64,000 nt of DNA from contig CM068542.1 in the NCBI GenBank assembly GCA_035048495.1, positions 40,081,109-40,145,108 on the forward strand, written 5' to 3'. The notes under the pieces are model-generated. The model was given only the letters and a program-made list of their open reading frames with translations. It ran no database searches and was not told the origin of the DNA. Position 1 is the stretch's first letter. Each line of letters starts with the position of its first letter. Shown here piece after piece: positions 44,201 to 55,206 of this stretch. A program made the position numbers and the translations under genes. Origin of the DNA: Euptelea pleiosperma (taxonomy: Eukaryota; Streptophyta; Magnoliopsida; Ranunculales; Eupteleaceae).

Positions 44201-46919
44201 TACAGAGGGCTGTATGAAAGTCGGGTTCTGGCTGTAGCCCATTCAAGAGGTTGCCTCCTGATTGGAGTCCTTGGAAGTCCAGATCCGTAGATAGGTGGTG
44301 GGTCATGTCTATAATATAAGTTAAGGACACAAAACTCTTTGTATTTCATGGACTCAAATAACTTTCTCATAAAAAATGACATCATGTCAGTAAGTGAGCA
44401 TGATATAAATACTACAAAGGAGTCACACCAAGGGAAAAATATAATGCATTAATTTGACAAATATGGGTAACTTTAGGTAGAATGTGGATCCCACATTTAT
44501 AGCATATGAACCATGATGACTTCGTCAGGAAGAAACAAGTGAGGGCTTCATGATTATTCAAACACCACTGGTTCTGATATTCCTATTTGCAAGAGCTATA
44601 GCTTGCGAGCTACCAAATCAACCTTTGACAAACATCCACTCAGACGATGTTTACCCTTCCAAAAAAATAAGTAAGACTGAATTTGAATGCCACTTTTCCT
44701 CTTAGGATGTCACCTTAAGCGAAAACTAATTGGTTAAGTCACTAGGAGGATGCTTGGTTGTAGGGAAATGGGAGGATGTGGAAAGGAACATCTGGCTTTT
44801 AAGGCATCCTTCTTCTGAAAGGTGCATTAAGAAGGGGGGAAAAACTGTTTCCCAATTCCTATAGACATGAAGGCACCAATTCAACAAAACCCCACCAATA
44901 CACTTGGCATGGAAACAGCCTCTCAATGCTTAAAACTTGTGTTTTTTTATTTGTGTACCAACTGATGAAAATATTAAAAATTAAGTTTGATCTCCAGAAA
45001 AATCTATACTACAGTAACAGATTTTTATATTAAATAGGCGATATGTCCTTTCTAACTTTGAGGACACTTTGAGAAGATATACCAGCAGACTGAAACCGGG
45101 GCAAAGCATGCTTCTCCTGTACAGGGTTGAAAGTGATATTCCATGCCTCCAGGTACTGCATGAAAACAAGAGAAAGATATTATAGAAGGTACCTGACTGA
45201 ATAATCATACTAACTAATGAACCCCAGATTACGCAGCTCAGGATAGATCGATTGGTAACAAATTAGTAAAGATATTTATCCACACCTGTAGAGCAGCACC
45301 CACTTCCTCCCTTGAACAAGTGCGGGAAGTGAAACATAAAGAGAACCTCGTGTTTTCTCTGAAAGAAGCAATGAAGGTTCAGAAATGTCCGGGAGACTAA
45401 CCCGTGACACGGTCTCATTTGGAGTCTGCACAGACTTCAACTCAAGCCCAAAGAATTTTGAACCATTTCCCTCATCATTCTTCATGTTAGAATCAACCTT
45501 GTTCTCTGAAGCTTGATTTCTATACCCATTGAACCTGACTGCTTGGCATATAGCTCTGCTGAGTGACTGTTTCCCCCTAGAAATTAAACTTTTCCTTCCA
45601 CTGGTTCCCTTGATTCCTGGTTCAGACGTGAAGTCACCCATTTCAGCATGATACCCATTCTGTTCCTCCGCGTTAGAATGACTCCCAGATTCTGAAGATG
45701 ACAGTAGAGAGTAGAGGAATGCTGGAAAAGAAGATGTATCAGGACCATCAACTGTAGTCCCCGAATCCTCTTCTGCAGTTGACTCTTGTTGACTTCTACT
45801 CAGCTCCATCGCATCCTCCTACGGAAACAAGTGCATAAACATTAAGAAAGAAGTCATAAAACAACCATACACCTTATTGTGTATGCATTTGTTATCCACT
45901 TGCAAACATCGTAGGTATGGGGAACTACTGCTTGTCTCCCTGCCTTCTGCAACTAAGATACTAGCTAGGGGCAGGTCTTGATAACACTCCAGATCACTTC
46001 ACTGGAATGGCAGGTTTTCCTTTACACATGGGAATTGATCTGGCAGGCTCAAAGGGGTCCATGCGTTTCGCCTCCTCAGCATCTGTCCATATGGAAAGTT
46101 CAACCCAATAACACTTCACCAAGTAGCAAAAACAGGCATGTTCCATTTGCCTTACTTTCAATTAAAAACAAGAAATCAATGGATGCAACTACAATATATG
46201 ACCCTGAAGGTCGTTTATCAGATGAGCAGTCCGAATTGACAAAGTCATCCCTCCACGTAGCAAGAAAACCCCACCACTCGGGTGAAGAGTTCTGGAGTCC
46301 AGAAAACTTTTTCCCTATCCCCAGACCTTTTACTCCAAATTAAAAATATAGCTAGAATGTAAAACGAAAATACACAAAAGCTTCCATTTTTTCAATTTGG
46401 TAAGCCTATAAAATCGCTGCTTTGCAGTTGTAACATTTTACTGGTTGGCCAATAATCAATTGAACGGCAGTGATCTTTCCAGTATTAAAAATTTTCAGGT
46501 ATGATTTCTAAACAACGGTACAAAATTGCAGATACTAACATGACCATGAACAAAAGCCCAATCTTCAGATAACTAAACGATACCCATGAGTACAAACCCT
46601 AAGACTATAATCCATGAAAATAGAACTTCAGAACACCAAAACAAGAAAACCCATTTTCAGAAAAGTCATATATTGACAGCAGACCATAATAAATTTGAGG
46701 TGGGTGTCTAAGAATTTATCTAAAGGTGCTAACTTGACAGAGAAAAACATCCAATCTTCAACAAACAACAGAGCTCAGAAAGCACAGAAAAGGAAATAAA
46801 ACAAAATTAAAACTTACATGAGGTTTTGAGGGCTCATCAGAGATTGGATTGAGGAGGACAGCAGTGAGATCAGAGACGAAGTGGGCTGCTTTACTACGAA
46901 ACGAGGGTTCACGACCCAT
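38256..46919 (-). CDS. TLDc domain-containing protein
   Basis: Eight exons, minus strand: 46919-46818, 45818-45286, 45155-45083, 42632-42552, 42464-42401, 38779-38692, 38553-38469, 38339-38256. All are GT-AG and in phase: 1110 nt, 369 residues plus stop. The N-terminus is MGREPSFRSKAAHFVSDLT. A Ser/Glu-rich stretch follows to about residue 180, then the TLDc domain to the end: SEPSLLLSEKTRGSLYVSLP, WVLLYSTWRHGISLSTLYRR, GDQKGAVFGGLVEAPLRP, GTNNTFVFTNMSGHP, NRYFTLCSTNFLALGGGGHF, ETFGNPCLAHSQDFEVKEVE and LWGFAYASKYEE. TLDc proteins in animals (OXR1, NCOA7) protect against oxidative stress and bind V-ATPase; the plant protein's role is poorly known. No break is seen. Introns 3 and 5 (2.4 and 3.6 kb) are full of transposons. 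Confidence 0.9.
39350..39850 (-). mobile_element. L1-type LINE 3' fragment
   Basis: On the minus strand it ends AATAAAGCC...TTATCAAAAAAAAA at about 39348-39378. It carries VNHLLLHC-type words (MNHLLLHCDSAVWRAFLADF) and SWEKL..RIFEGKEEE from the LINE C-terminal zinc-binding domain. Frameshifts are present. In intron 5 of the TLDc gene, same strand. Confidence 0.75.
39868..40870. mobile_element. hAT-like element ends (AAGGCGC/GGCGTGCGCC type) around a LINE
   Basis: GCCTTGTGCAAGAGGCGTGC near 39868 and GGCGTGCTCGTGAGGTC, TCACGCTTTAGGCC at 40810-40845 resemble the ends of the hAT relic at 43281-44202. Between them sits an L1 fragment. The boundaries are uncertain. Confidence 0.35.
40036..40680 (-). 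mobile_element. L1-type LINE 3' fragment
   Basis: Minus-strand words VAFFVWNASLEKILTTDNL, CYMCKQAGESVNHLLLHC, WGIWKERNSRVFEGKE and LFFWSKLFEE are the classic order of the plant L1 reverse-transcriptase C-terminal region. One or two frame changes occur near 40420-40450. It ends at TTATCAAAAAAA near 40036. In intron 5 of the TLDc gene. Confidence 0.85.
41100..41530 (+). mobile_element. RTE-type LINE 3' end
   Basis: Decayed coding (RWTSDKTR, then RNVNIRK) is followed by CAAATAGTTGGGATAAG and a (GAT)n run at 41512-41525, the tail of plant RTE elements. In intron 5 of the TLDc gene. Confidence 0.6.
42132..42150 (+). repeat. Run of 19 C
   Basis: An uninterrupted C19 tract lies inside a repeat whose ends are GCGGAGCCAGGATT (41975) and AAGCCCCTTCTTGGCTCCACC (42151), imperfectly inverted. 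Length is likely to vary between individuals or assemblies. Confidence 0.85.
42971..43062 (+). repeat. Two-copy tandem repeat of about 62 bp
   Basis: TTTGATGTAGGACTTCTAAC and TTTGATGCAGGACTTCTAAC, each followed by CAATACTCCCA, start about 62 bp apart. In intron 3 of the TLDc gene. Confidence 0.7.
43281..44202 (-). mobile_element. hAT transposon relic with transposase C-terminal fragment
   Basis: The ends are near-inverted AAGGCGCACTTAAGG (left) and CACTTTAGGTGCGCCTTGAC (right), with more GGCGC words inside. On the minus strand, 43735-44075 codes DPISLKDIDESNEWLLGEME, FEDDSLTWDVVARVVGA and an acidic tail EEEYIEEANTSDDDGDE with at least two stops. This matches the C-terminal tail of plant hAT-type transposases. 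A smaller MITE is nested at 43601-43718. Confidence 0.65.
43601..43718. mobile_element. hAT-type MITE, family C (TTTCGG), copy 1
   Basis: Begins CAAGGTTTAAAATTTCGG and ends CCAAAATTTTAAACCTCG. Perfect 8-bp target duplications GTTCTAGT at 43593-43600 and 43719-43726 indicate hAT transposition. The interior is repeats of TTTCGG and CGAAAT words. Nested in the hAT relic. Confidence 0.8.
44203..45082. other. Rest of intron 3 of the TLDc gene
   Basis: No conserved exon or clear transposon was recognised in this part of the intron. Confidence 0.4.
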
Positions 46920-47345
46920 CGATGGAATCCCACCAAAAGCCCTTTAAGAAATGAGCAGATATCACCTTTTTCTTTTTCAAATTTGTGCTTTCAAAGACAA
47001 GAACGAGGAAGAAAAATCAAATGATCAACCAACGAGTAGAATATCTGTTACTCGGTCATTAGGTAGAAAATAAGAGCTTGGATAAGAAGAGGAATCTCAC
47101 ATTTTTTGGAAGTGATATAGCTAGGCGCATTTTCTATATGACCAGGCGCATCAAATGCATTACAGAGCTGAATGCTATAGGCTAAAATATCCGAAGTGCC
47201 CCTTAAGAGCAAAAAAAAAAGGTGAACTTAGATGTTAGAACTGTTTCTAGCATGCCTACCATATGGCTCATGCCCAACTAGAACGAGCTAGGCACGTAGG
47301 AGAAGAATGGAGCTCCACAGTAGAGGCCCATAAGCCCCATATGTA

Positions 47346-47727
47346 GAGACTTGGGTCACAAGATGTTGTGACGGAAGCCGGTCACCGCACTCAATACGAG
47401 CCACGAGGCACACGATCAGAGGGCGATGACCGTATGGATGTTTGATCTACAAACCAAAAATCAGCCTGATTAGTGATTTACAACCTTGGGATTTTTGCAC
47501 CCAAATAACGCTCAAATTCCACCGTTAAACTCAACCCATGAAAATAACTTCAATAGAATTGGTTAGAAATGACTAATCAAGCTGATTGTTTGTGTACCGG
47601 TCCACCGAGGGACTGGTCACACATCCATACGGTCATCGTCCTCTAATAGTATGCCACGTGGCTCGTATTGAGTGTTGTGACTGGCTTCCATCACAACATC
47701 TTGTGACAAAAGTTTTACTCGTTGAAT
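47346..47727. mobile_element. Mutator-like MITE, family A, fourth copy
   Basis: Terminal words GTCACAAGATGTTGTGACGG (left) and CATCACAACATCTTGTGAC (right), then AATACGAGCCACG mirrored by CGTGGCTCGTATT and GATGACCGTATGGATG mirrored by CATCCATACGGTCATC. It is about 430 bp upstream of the TLDc start codon. Confidence 0.75.
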
Positions 47728-48184
47728 AGTACCTCTCGCATAAGCCCATTAAAGAATGCTCTATTAAAAGTCCTACCAGTATGGCAGTTTCCTCATTAGT
47801 AAATTCATTTTTTTTAAGAAACGTTTAATACAGCCATATAAAATAAAAAATCGGAAAAAATTTAAATTTTAAGATTATATGAATAAAATGCGTATTATTC
47901 ACGTTTAAAACATGAATTTTGTGTGTGTTTTTTTTTAATAAAAAGAGCATTAAATGGCTGTATAAAATGGATAAATTGGTAAAATTCAGAGTTTTTAAGG
48001 CAAACGAATATAACACTACAACAATGACCAAATTTTTACATCCTGAAACCGAATTAAACTCGAGCTTTTTCCTGTTTCCCCCCTGCCTGACCTTAAAAAG
48101 AATTTATACTCTGCTAGACAAGATTTCTAAACAGTTCAGACAAAATCCATCTACTAGTGTCCTATTCAGTAAGATTTCAGAAAT

Positions 48185-48655
48185 ATTCTAGTAACTGAGT
48201 TGTATGCCATTAAAAAAGGTCTGACCATAGCAAAGATGAAAGGTTTATCTGCTATTTGTATAGGTTCAGATTCTAAAAAAACAGTGAATTACATAAATAA
48301 AAAGGCTCAGGCTCTGAGGAGTAGGACTCCCTTTTCTGATCCCTCTCAGTGTTCGTGCGCTCGGCCGTGGATTTCACAAATCCAAAGGTGAATGTCAGTG
48401 ACCCAAAAAGTGAAAAAAGTGATGACAGCTCAGCACTGACGACAACGGTTGGATTCTTGAAATCCACGGCCGAGCACATGAACACCAAGAGGGGTCAGAG
48501 ATAAGGGGGTCACCGTAGCCATGGGGAGTGAGGAAAGTTTTATGGGACATTACTGATTTGGAGTCTAATAAGGCTGTTGATTTCTTAGCAAGATTTTGTA
48601 ACGTCCATGACGCTATTTTGTTGTCCTTTTGTAATGGATAAGGATCCGGGGACAA
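48185..48655 (+). mobile_element. LINE RNase H fragment split by a MITE
   Basis: ELYAIKKGLTIAKMKGLSA and CIGSDSKKTVNYI (48192-48310) match the RNase H domain at the end of plant L1 elements. After the MITE at 48326-48512 the same frame type resumes with WDITDLESNKAVDFLARF (48541-48595), the domain's C-terminal helix. Confidence 0.7.
48326..48512. mobile_element. MITE inserted in the RNase H fragment
   Basis: The arms GTGCTCGGCCGTGGATTTCA (inner) and GACCCCTCTTGGTGTTC or GATCCCTCTCAGTGTTC (outer) are inverted repeats of about 55 bp each around a spacer of about 75 bp. Exact ends are uncertain because the target duplication is not clear. Confidence 0.65.
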
Positions 48656-48940
48656 AAGAGTTGACAACAATTTTGGTGTATCCACATGGAAGATGAATCA
48701 ATGGCTGATTTTTTGTGAGGATGACATTCTCACCATGTAGATCATCCCTACAAAAAATTAGTCCATTATCAAATTTCTAACCCCATCAAATCAAATGTGG
48801 ATTTCAAGTCTACAGTAAAAATAGATGGTCCATAATTCTTCAACTTATAAACTAGGCTACGAATATCAGAATGATTTGAATTTTTGTGAAGATGATCTCC
48901 TCACCATAGAGACCATCCTTCACTAAAAATCATCCCATTC
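48655..48940. mobile_element. MITE, family B, degenerate copy
   Basis: TTTGGTGTATCCACATGG, AAGATGAATCAATGGCTGAT and GAGGATGA match the arms of the element at 2483-2848. The right arm survives only as GATCTCCTCACCATAG and AAATCATCCCATT. Confidence 0.55.
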
Positions 48941-49399
48941 AAAAACTTAAATTTTTGTTCTTAAAAAAAAAAAAAAATCATCAGCGGCCATAGAGTCAAC
49001 AGTTACATTACAATCTCTGAAAGCAACGAACCTATTTGAAGTAGCTCAAATAGGGTTTCCATGTCTCTTGTAAAAGTACAAAACGTCTTTAGGAAAAAAA
49101 GAGCTTTCGAAAAAGGAGCTCGACCCACGGTGTTGTGGCTTGATTTACAGTACTCGACAAAACATAACGTACTTTCCACCCTCGTACGGCCCGAGATGGT
49201 AAGGGGTTCAAAGTTAAATACATGAAAGGAGAGAAATAAATAATAAGCCATGTCGATTTATTTTGTTCTTTTTTCTTCTTTTCCCCAAGTTATTACAATG
49301 ATCAGAAAAAATAGAATAAAAGCCCGGGGGCTAAAAATTGAAGGGGTTTTGACGAACAGCCCCCGGTCAGTAGAATAACTACTATAAAGTTTAAAAGAG

Positions 49400-49660
49400 T
49401 AGCTTAAAAACTATCTGAAACCCGGACCCGGGCCGGACCGAACCCGCTGAACCAGAAAACTGTCCCCCCCAAAATCTGGAAATGGTCTGGGCCAGCATCC
49501 ATTGATCCAGAACTTTGAAATTTAGTTATATTTTTTTTTTTTTCAAAATCAGAAAACCTGGGTAGATCAAATGTGGTTGAACCAGTCCACCAGTTCGATG
49601 ACCGGCCAGTTCTCTGAGCATTGATATTTACTTGGTCATCACGAGTGCGAGTCCCCCCCT
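49400..49660. repeat. GC-rich ACCCGG/CCGGCC repeat
   Basis: Words CGGACCCGGGCCGGACCGAA, GATGACCGGCCAGTT and GGTTGAACCAGTCCACC resemble the repeat at 1-400. A poly(T) run is at 49531-49543. No gene. Confidence 0.45.
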
Positions 49661-49984
49661 CCACTAGTATAATTCAATAAGCAATCCCATGGGGGTAATG
49701 AGGATCAGGAGCACGAGGATGCGCTTGAAGCACCTCTAAAAGCATACGAGAAAGAAAAAGAGGATAATGTATTCTTTTAGACTCTGGGTTCTTGCTTAAT
49801 GCTCTTGAGGTCCTAATAAGGTTGACAATGTTTCAACACGGGTCAAGTCAATTCAAAAGTCGGTCAAGTTGACCAAACTCTGCTGGGTCTCCAGTGACTC
49901 GATGGAAACTCACTCTATATAACACTCAATTGAGTTGTTAGATGACAGGTCTAGTTTCTGGAAAATCAAGTCGAATCAACTCGA

Positions 49985-50310
49985 AAACTTCGGTCACCAC
50001 CCACAATATGAGCCATGTGGCACACTATTAGAGGGTGCTGACCGTATGGATGTTTGGCCAGTCCCTTGGTGGACCTGCAAACCAAAAACCAGCCTGATAG
50101 TGATTCACAACCTTTGGATCTTTGCAACCAAACAATGCTCAATAATGCTCAAATTCCTACGGTTAAGATCAACCCAAGAAAATAACTTCAATCCACTGAG
50201 GGACTGGCCTAACAACCATACGGTCGGCGCCCTCTAATAGTGTGCCACGTGGCTCGTATTGTGGGTTGTGATCGGCTTTGGTCAAAACGGGTTTTGGCCA
50301 AAGTTTTACT
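49985..50310. mobile_element. Mutator-like MITE, family A, fifth copy
   Basis: CACAATATGAGCCATGTGGC mirrored by GCCACGTGGCTCGTATTGTG, and GTGCTGACCGTATGGATG mirrored by CATACGGTCGGCGCC. A central part of the right arm has been lost. It ends near AAAGTTTTACTC. Confidence 0.7.
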
Positions 50311-50788
50311 CTGGTTTTGCTTTGGCAGAAAGTGAATGCCACCACCCCTTGAATTCTCGGAATCCACCCGAGAACACCATCAACCTACCAAAGCTGATCC
50401 GACAGCCTCTGTATAAAATATTAGAATTAATTACTAATATTTATTGTTTTACAAAAAAAAAAAAAAAAACTTTCGAGTCGGTGGTCCCATGGTGGGACCC
50501 TTTGAATTAAAGGATAAGGAGTTAGAAGCAAGCAGAGCCAAATGCATGTCAAACTCTAATTATTCAACCCTTGCTCACTTGCTGCTTCAACAGAGTGATG
50601 CAGCAAATTGCTTCCATTGAACGACCTAGCATGAGCTTGGAACAAAGTACAAGGGCTCAAGTTTTACACCGGCTGCCAACATTACGTACCCCTCTTTTTA
50701 AACTTTTGGAAGGCAGTGGAAAGCGGAAAACATTTTGTTAAAGGGCATATGAATGTATGTAACGTGAAATGTCCTATAGAGAAGAGAG

Positions 50789-51064
50789 TAGGGGCTGTCA
50801 ATGGGCCAGCTCTAGGCTGGGCCATCATCACCCCCAGCTAAGTCTGGTATGATCTACATTAAGACCGTAGCCCAGCCAGCTCAGGCTTGCACTGCCAGCG
50901 CTTTTTCAAAACTGGCCTAAGCTAAGCCATATATGGGCCCAAGTCAAATTCTTCTACATAAGAAAAGCAAAAATCGGCTTACTGATCCAGTTTTGGGCCA
51001 GCTAGCACTTTTACATTTTCCATCCATGCCAGGCTGATGGCAGGCTAAGCAATTGACGGCCCTA
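50789..51064. mobile_element. hAT-like MITE just downstream of LNK2
   Basis: Ends TAGGGGCTGTCAATGGGCC and CAATTGACGGCCCTA, the terminal sequence of a common plant hAT MITE type. The interior is rich in GGCCAGC/GCTGGGC. It begins 123 bp beyond the LNK2 stop codon, so it may lie in the 3' UTR or provide the polyadenylation region. Confidence 0.6.
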
Positions 51065-51186
51065 CTACAAAACACCGATCAAAAGATGAAAAAAGATAAA
51101 AACCATTACTTGTATATGACGACAAGCAGCAGTTAGAAATATGCAGAAATATTTCATTGCAGTTGCAGCCAGAGCTCACAATTTTC

Positions 51187-54100
51187 TTACTGTTGATCAG
51201 TAAGCAGCAACTGAATACCTGCACCACCAGCAACTTCTTCCTGACAAACCAGTTTCCCAGGTATCACCTGCTGACTAGTGAGAGACCCATGAATCTGTTC
51301 ATTCAGTTCCACAGCATGAAGCTTAGCAGGATGAATAAGCGACTTCGAGTAAAATATAAAATTTAGATCAGGACCAAATGCGTGAAAGCTTACCATGGTA
51401 CGAGACTCAAGAGACAAGGCATCGTTGGCAGGCCTTGTAGATGGGTTCGCCTGGCTGGTGGAAAAGTAAATGTGCTATAGAACGATCTATGGGATTTGTA
51501 TCGGTTTCCATATCCATAAACCCCGTGCACCTGCATTAACACCAACGTGCAATAAACTCAGGAATAAGTTTTGAAAACTTGACAAAATAAATAAATAAAC
51601 TTAACAGAAATGTCACAAGCTCAAAAATTATAAAGCATATGAAAGCAATAAAATTGGTTAATGCAGCAAAGAGTCACAGAATGAAGTTTACAGGCCAATT
51701 CAAACGATTGTGGCCTACTTTTACTGGATGTTTGCTTTCAAGCAACAAGTTTACTCTCCTGAAATTGACAGAATCGTACTTTTCTTAAGAAGTTCCAAAT
51801 GCCTGAAAATTTTAGAATATGCATCAAAAGTAACTCGTCCATCATCACATAGGCGATAATCCTTAAACTGCAAGGGACTGGATTTCCCCACTGCTTAAAT
51901 AAGAACATCTGCCTTACTCCGCTAGAATGCATGAAAAGTTTTGGTAATAATGAGGAGAATGATGACAAGAATGAGAGTAAGATACCGTATGCATCATATT
52001 ACAGAGGGAGAAATTTCAATGCAACTCCGAAGGAAGGTCATCTGAACAAATTAAACGTAAATGCATTACCAAGTGCAGAATGGAAAGTTCTCAAAAGCCT
52101 AACAGCTATGTTGCATTGATACATGTATGAGTGTCAAAATCCGACGCGGGTGTGGAGCATTTGATTTAATGAACCTTGGAAAATAGGGTTCATGGACCCA
52201 GCTGTATGCTTTAAATAAAGAGGATAATAGCGGAAAATAGGATAAGATATCTTATGACTTGTGTCGTATACTTGTAAACAATAGGTACACACATATAACG
52301 TTATATTTGTTACATTGGAAACTTCAATTGTAAAAGGTAGAACTCATTACCTATAGAAAAAGTTGATTAGTATCTTGCAAGGAAAGGAAAAACAGATAGA
52401 GAATTTGGAAGTGTCAAAACCAGACTCCCATTGTGTCGTACTCAGACATGTGTCCGACATGGATACTTTGCCTGTTTAAAGGAATCCGTGCACGTAGCCT
52501 AACAAGGTAGGAAACTTAAAATGTTCTATGATAGAAAACCTGCAGACAGGTAGGACCTGTATGTTCCCACTGTCCCATTTCTCAATTTGATACATTGAAG
52601 GTTACCATTATGTGTATCTAACATGAGGTACACTATTTCGAAATCATGTTAAAATGATCTTTTTAATTTCATACATAAGTAATACATAGAAACCCTTAAA
52701 GGTAAACGCTACGCATGTGATGCAAGATTGGGCGTAGAATCCCCAAGGTTAAACCAAAATCCAAAATCCAAAATCCAATGAACAATCAACGAAACAATCC
52801 AATCAACGACCCACAACAAAGAAGAGGAGAGGAATAACAATTCCTTATGGACAAATCAATGGAGCTCTGTACAAATCCATGCACAGGAAATCTGAAGTTC
52901 CACTTATCAATGGGGTTCTTCTCCAAAGAAGATAAAAATAAAATAAAAAATCCTTCAAAATTCAATAATATCAGCCTCCATGTTTTGACATCCCTTGTAC
53001 TTTTCTCCACTAAGCAAATCTCCTACTACAGTACAGAGCAGCTACTAAAAATAACCAACCACATAAAAGGAAATAACTAAATATAGGTCTTTGCATAGAA
53101 AGCAACAAAATAAATAAAGCAACTAATAAAATATGGAAAGTGGGCTACGAACATGTGCCATGATCAACACCATGTTTGGTTGTACGGGTCCCATGTGCAC
53201 CTATTACAATGTCCTGCATCATCCTCCCAGGGTTGGGAAAAACGCAACCCCAAATTTTTATCATTGAACTCCTTGTACAGTTCCAGGCCCAACAAGCAAA
53301 AAGCACCACCAGAAATCCAGGTACTATACTGAACAAGATACTGTAAATATGATTCTTGCCTAATACAAGTTTCACGAACATTGATCACACGAGCAATCTT
53401 GTCTCCGGTCCCTCCTTGATTTGGAATTTGCACTATTTTCTGTCAACTGATATAAGGAGCACCCTGAAATTTAGAAACATTGAAGGTTCGAGAGATGTTG
53501 TTCTGGAGGTAGCTAGACTACATAGGAATTGTCATTCAACTTCTTGACAATTTTGTACGGCCCAATTTTCTTCATTTTCAGCTTGTTACAAGTGCCAACA
53601 GGAAATCGTTCTTTGTGCGGATAAACCATATCATAATCACCAACTGAAAATACCTACTCCCGATGATGTTTATTTGCAGCAATTTGATATTTCTTGATGC
53701 CCTCATCGATCTTTCTTTGCACCTGATTATGAATCTCCTTAATTTGCTCTGCAAAAGCATAAGCACCGTGACTATAACATCCATGATCCAGTAACGGAAT
53801 CAGGTCCTGCACTTGATTTGGTGATCTTCCTTGCAACACTTTAAAACAGTGTCTTTCCTGTAGAGCAATTAACGGACCTATTATATGCAAACTCAGCCTG
53901 AGGCAATGCCACATCCCACTGCTTGGTTGATTACCAACAATGCTGCACAACAAATCTCCTTGACTCCTATTTATCAATTTTGTTTGTCCGTCAGTGTTGA
54001 TGGTAAGCACTTTAAAATTGTAGTTTGGTGCCCAACCTCTGCCACATAGTCTGCCAAAAGTGGTTTATAAACTTGACATCTCAGTCGGAAGTGATAGATT

Positions 54101-55166
54101 TAGGAGCATGTAAGCGAACAATCTCTTTGAAGAATAGATGAACAATATGAGAGTCATCTGTTGGTTTACTGTGAGGGATAAAATGGGCCATTTTAGAGAA
54201 TGTATCCAGCACTAACAAAGCCAAATCTATGTCCTGAGCTGTACGTGGCAAACCCAAAACAAAATTCATAGAGAGATCTTCCCGCGGTATTCTTGGAATA
54301 GGTAATGGTGTGTATAACCCAACACTCTATCTTACTTTTATCTTCCGTAATGCAATTGGAAGGTTCGAAGAAGACGCAGTCAAGACAGGACCCGTCGACG
54401 ATGAATCAAAGGGTGAGCATGTACTTTTCAGTAACGCAATCAGAAGGTTAGAAGAAGATGCAGGCAAGACAGGATTCATCGACAATGAATCAGAAGGTGG
54501 AAGACATGAGTTCGAAGCAGGCACTTGATTGGAGATAAGGTGTTTACAACGTACAATGTGCATAGAGGTGGTGTTGTCGAAACTGGCACATCGGAATCTT
54601 GCAAACCAAAAGAACTACCAATCTCAACAGGAAGAGGAAGTGGGTGAGATTCAAATTCAACTGTAGAACACTCATTAGAAAAGAAAGGTACATGTTTAAA
54701 GGATGTGACATTGGGATACACAAAGTTCCTATGAGAGATTGGGTCAAAACAACGATAACCCTTCTGAGTATGGGAATATCCTAGAAAAACATATTTAATA
54801 ACATGCGTATCTATTTATTAGCTCCAAAACCAAGACGTTGAACAAAACAACCACACCCAAAAACACGTGAAGAGAGAACGTAGGACTGTTGGATTCTATG
54901 TACACCCACGTGGCGGTGTTCTTAGTGGGTTGCGTTCCACTACCCCACGTGGGGTTTATTCTCTATTGTTTATGGTAAGTGATGGACCCACCCACTTAAC
55001 CCACAATCTCTTTATTTCATGTTAGTGGATTAAGTGGTGGCCCCCCACTTGACCCACACGATTTCTCCTTTACTTGTAGAAGGGGTTTCCCCTACTTATA
55101 AATATTACTTATGGGAGATTAAATATTCACTTCAATCTCCCCATTCTCTCTCAAACCCTAATCTCT

Positions 55167-55206
<40 letters not shown>

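Noticed and set aside
45978..46343. 121-codon plus-strand frame in the TLDc intron 1
   Set aside because: No similarity to known proteins, low information content, antisense to a well-supported gene.
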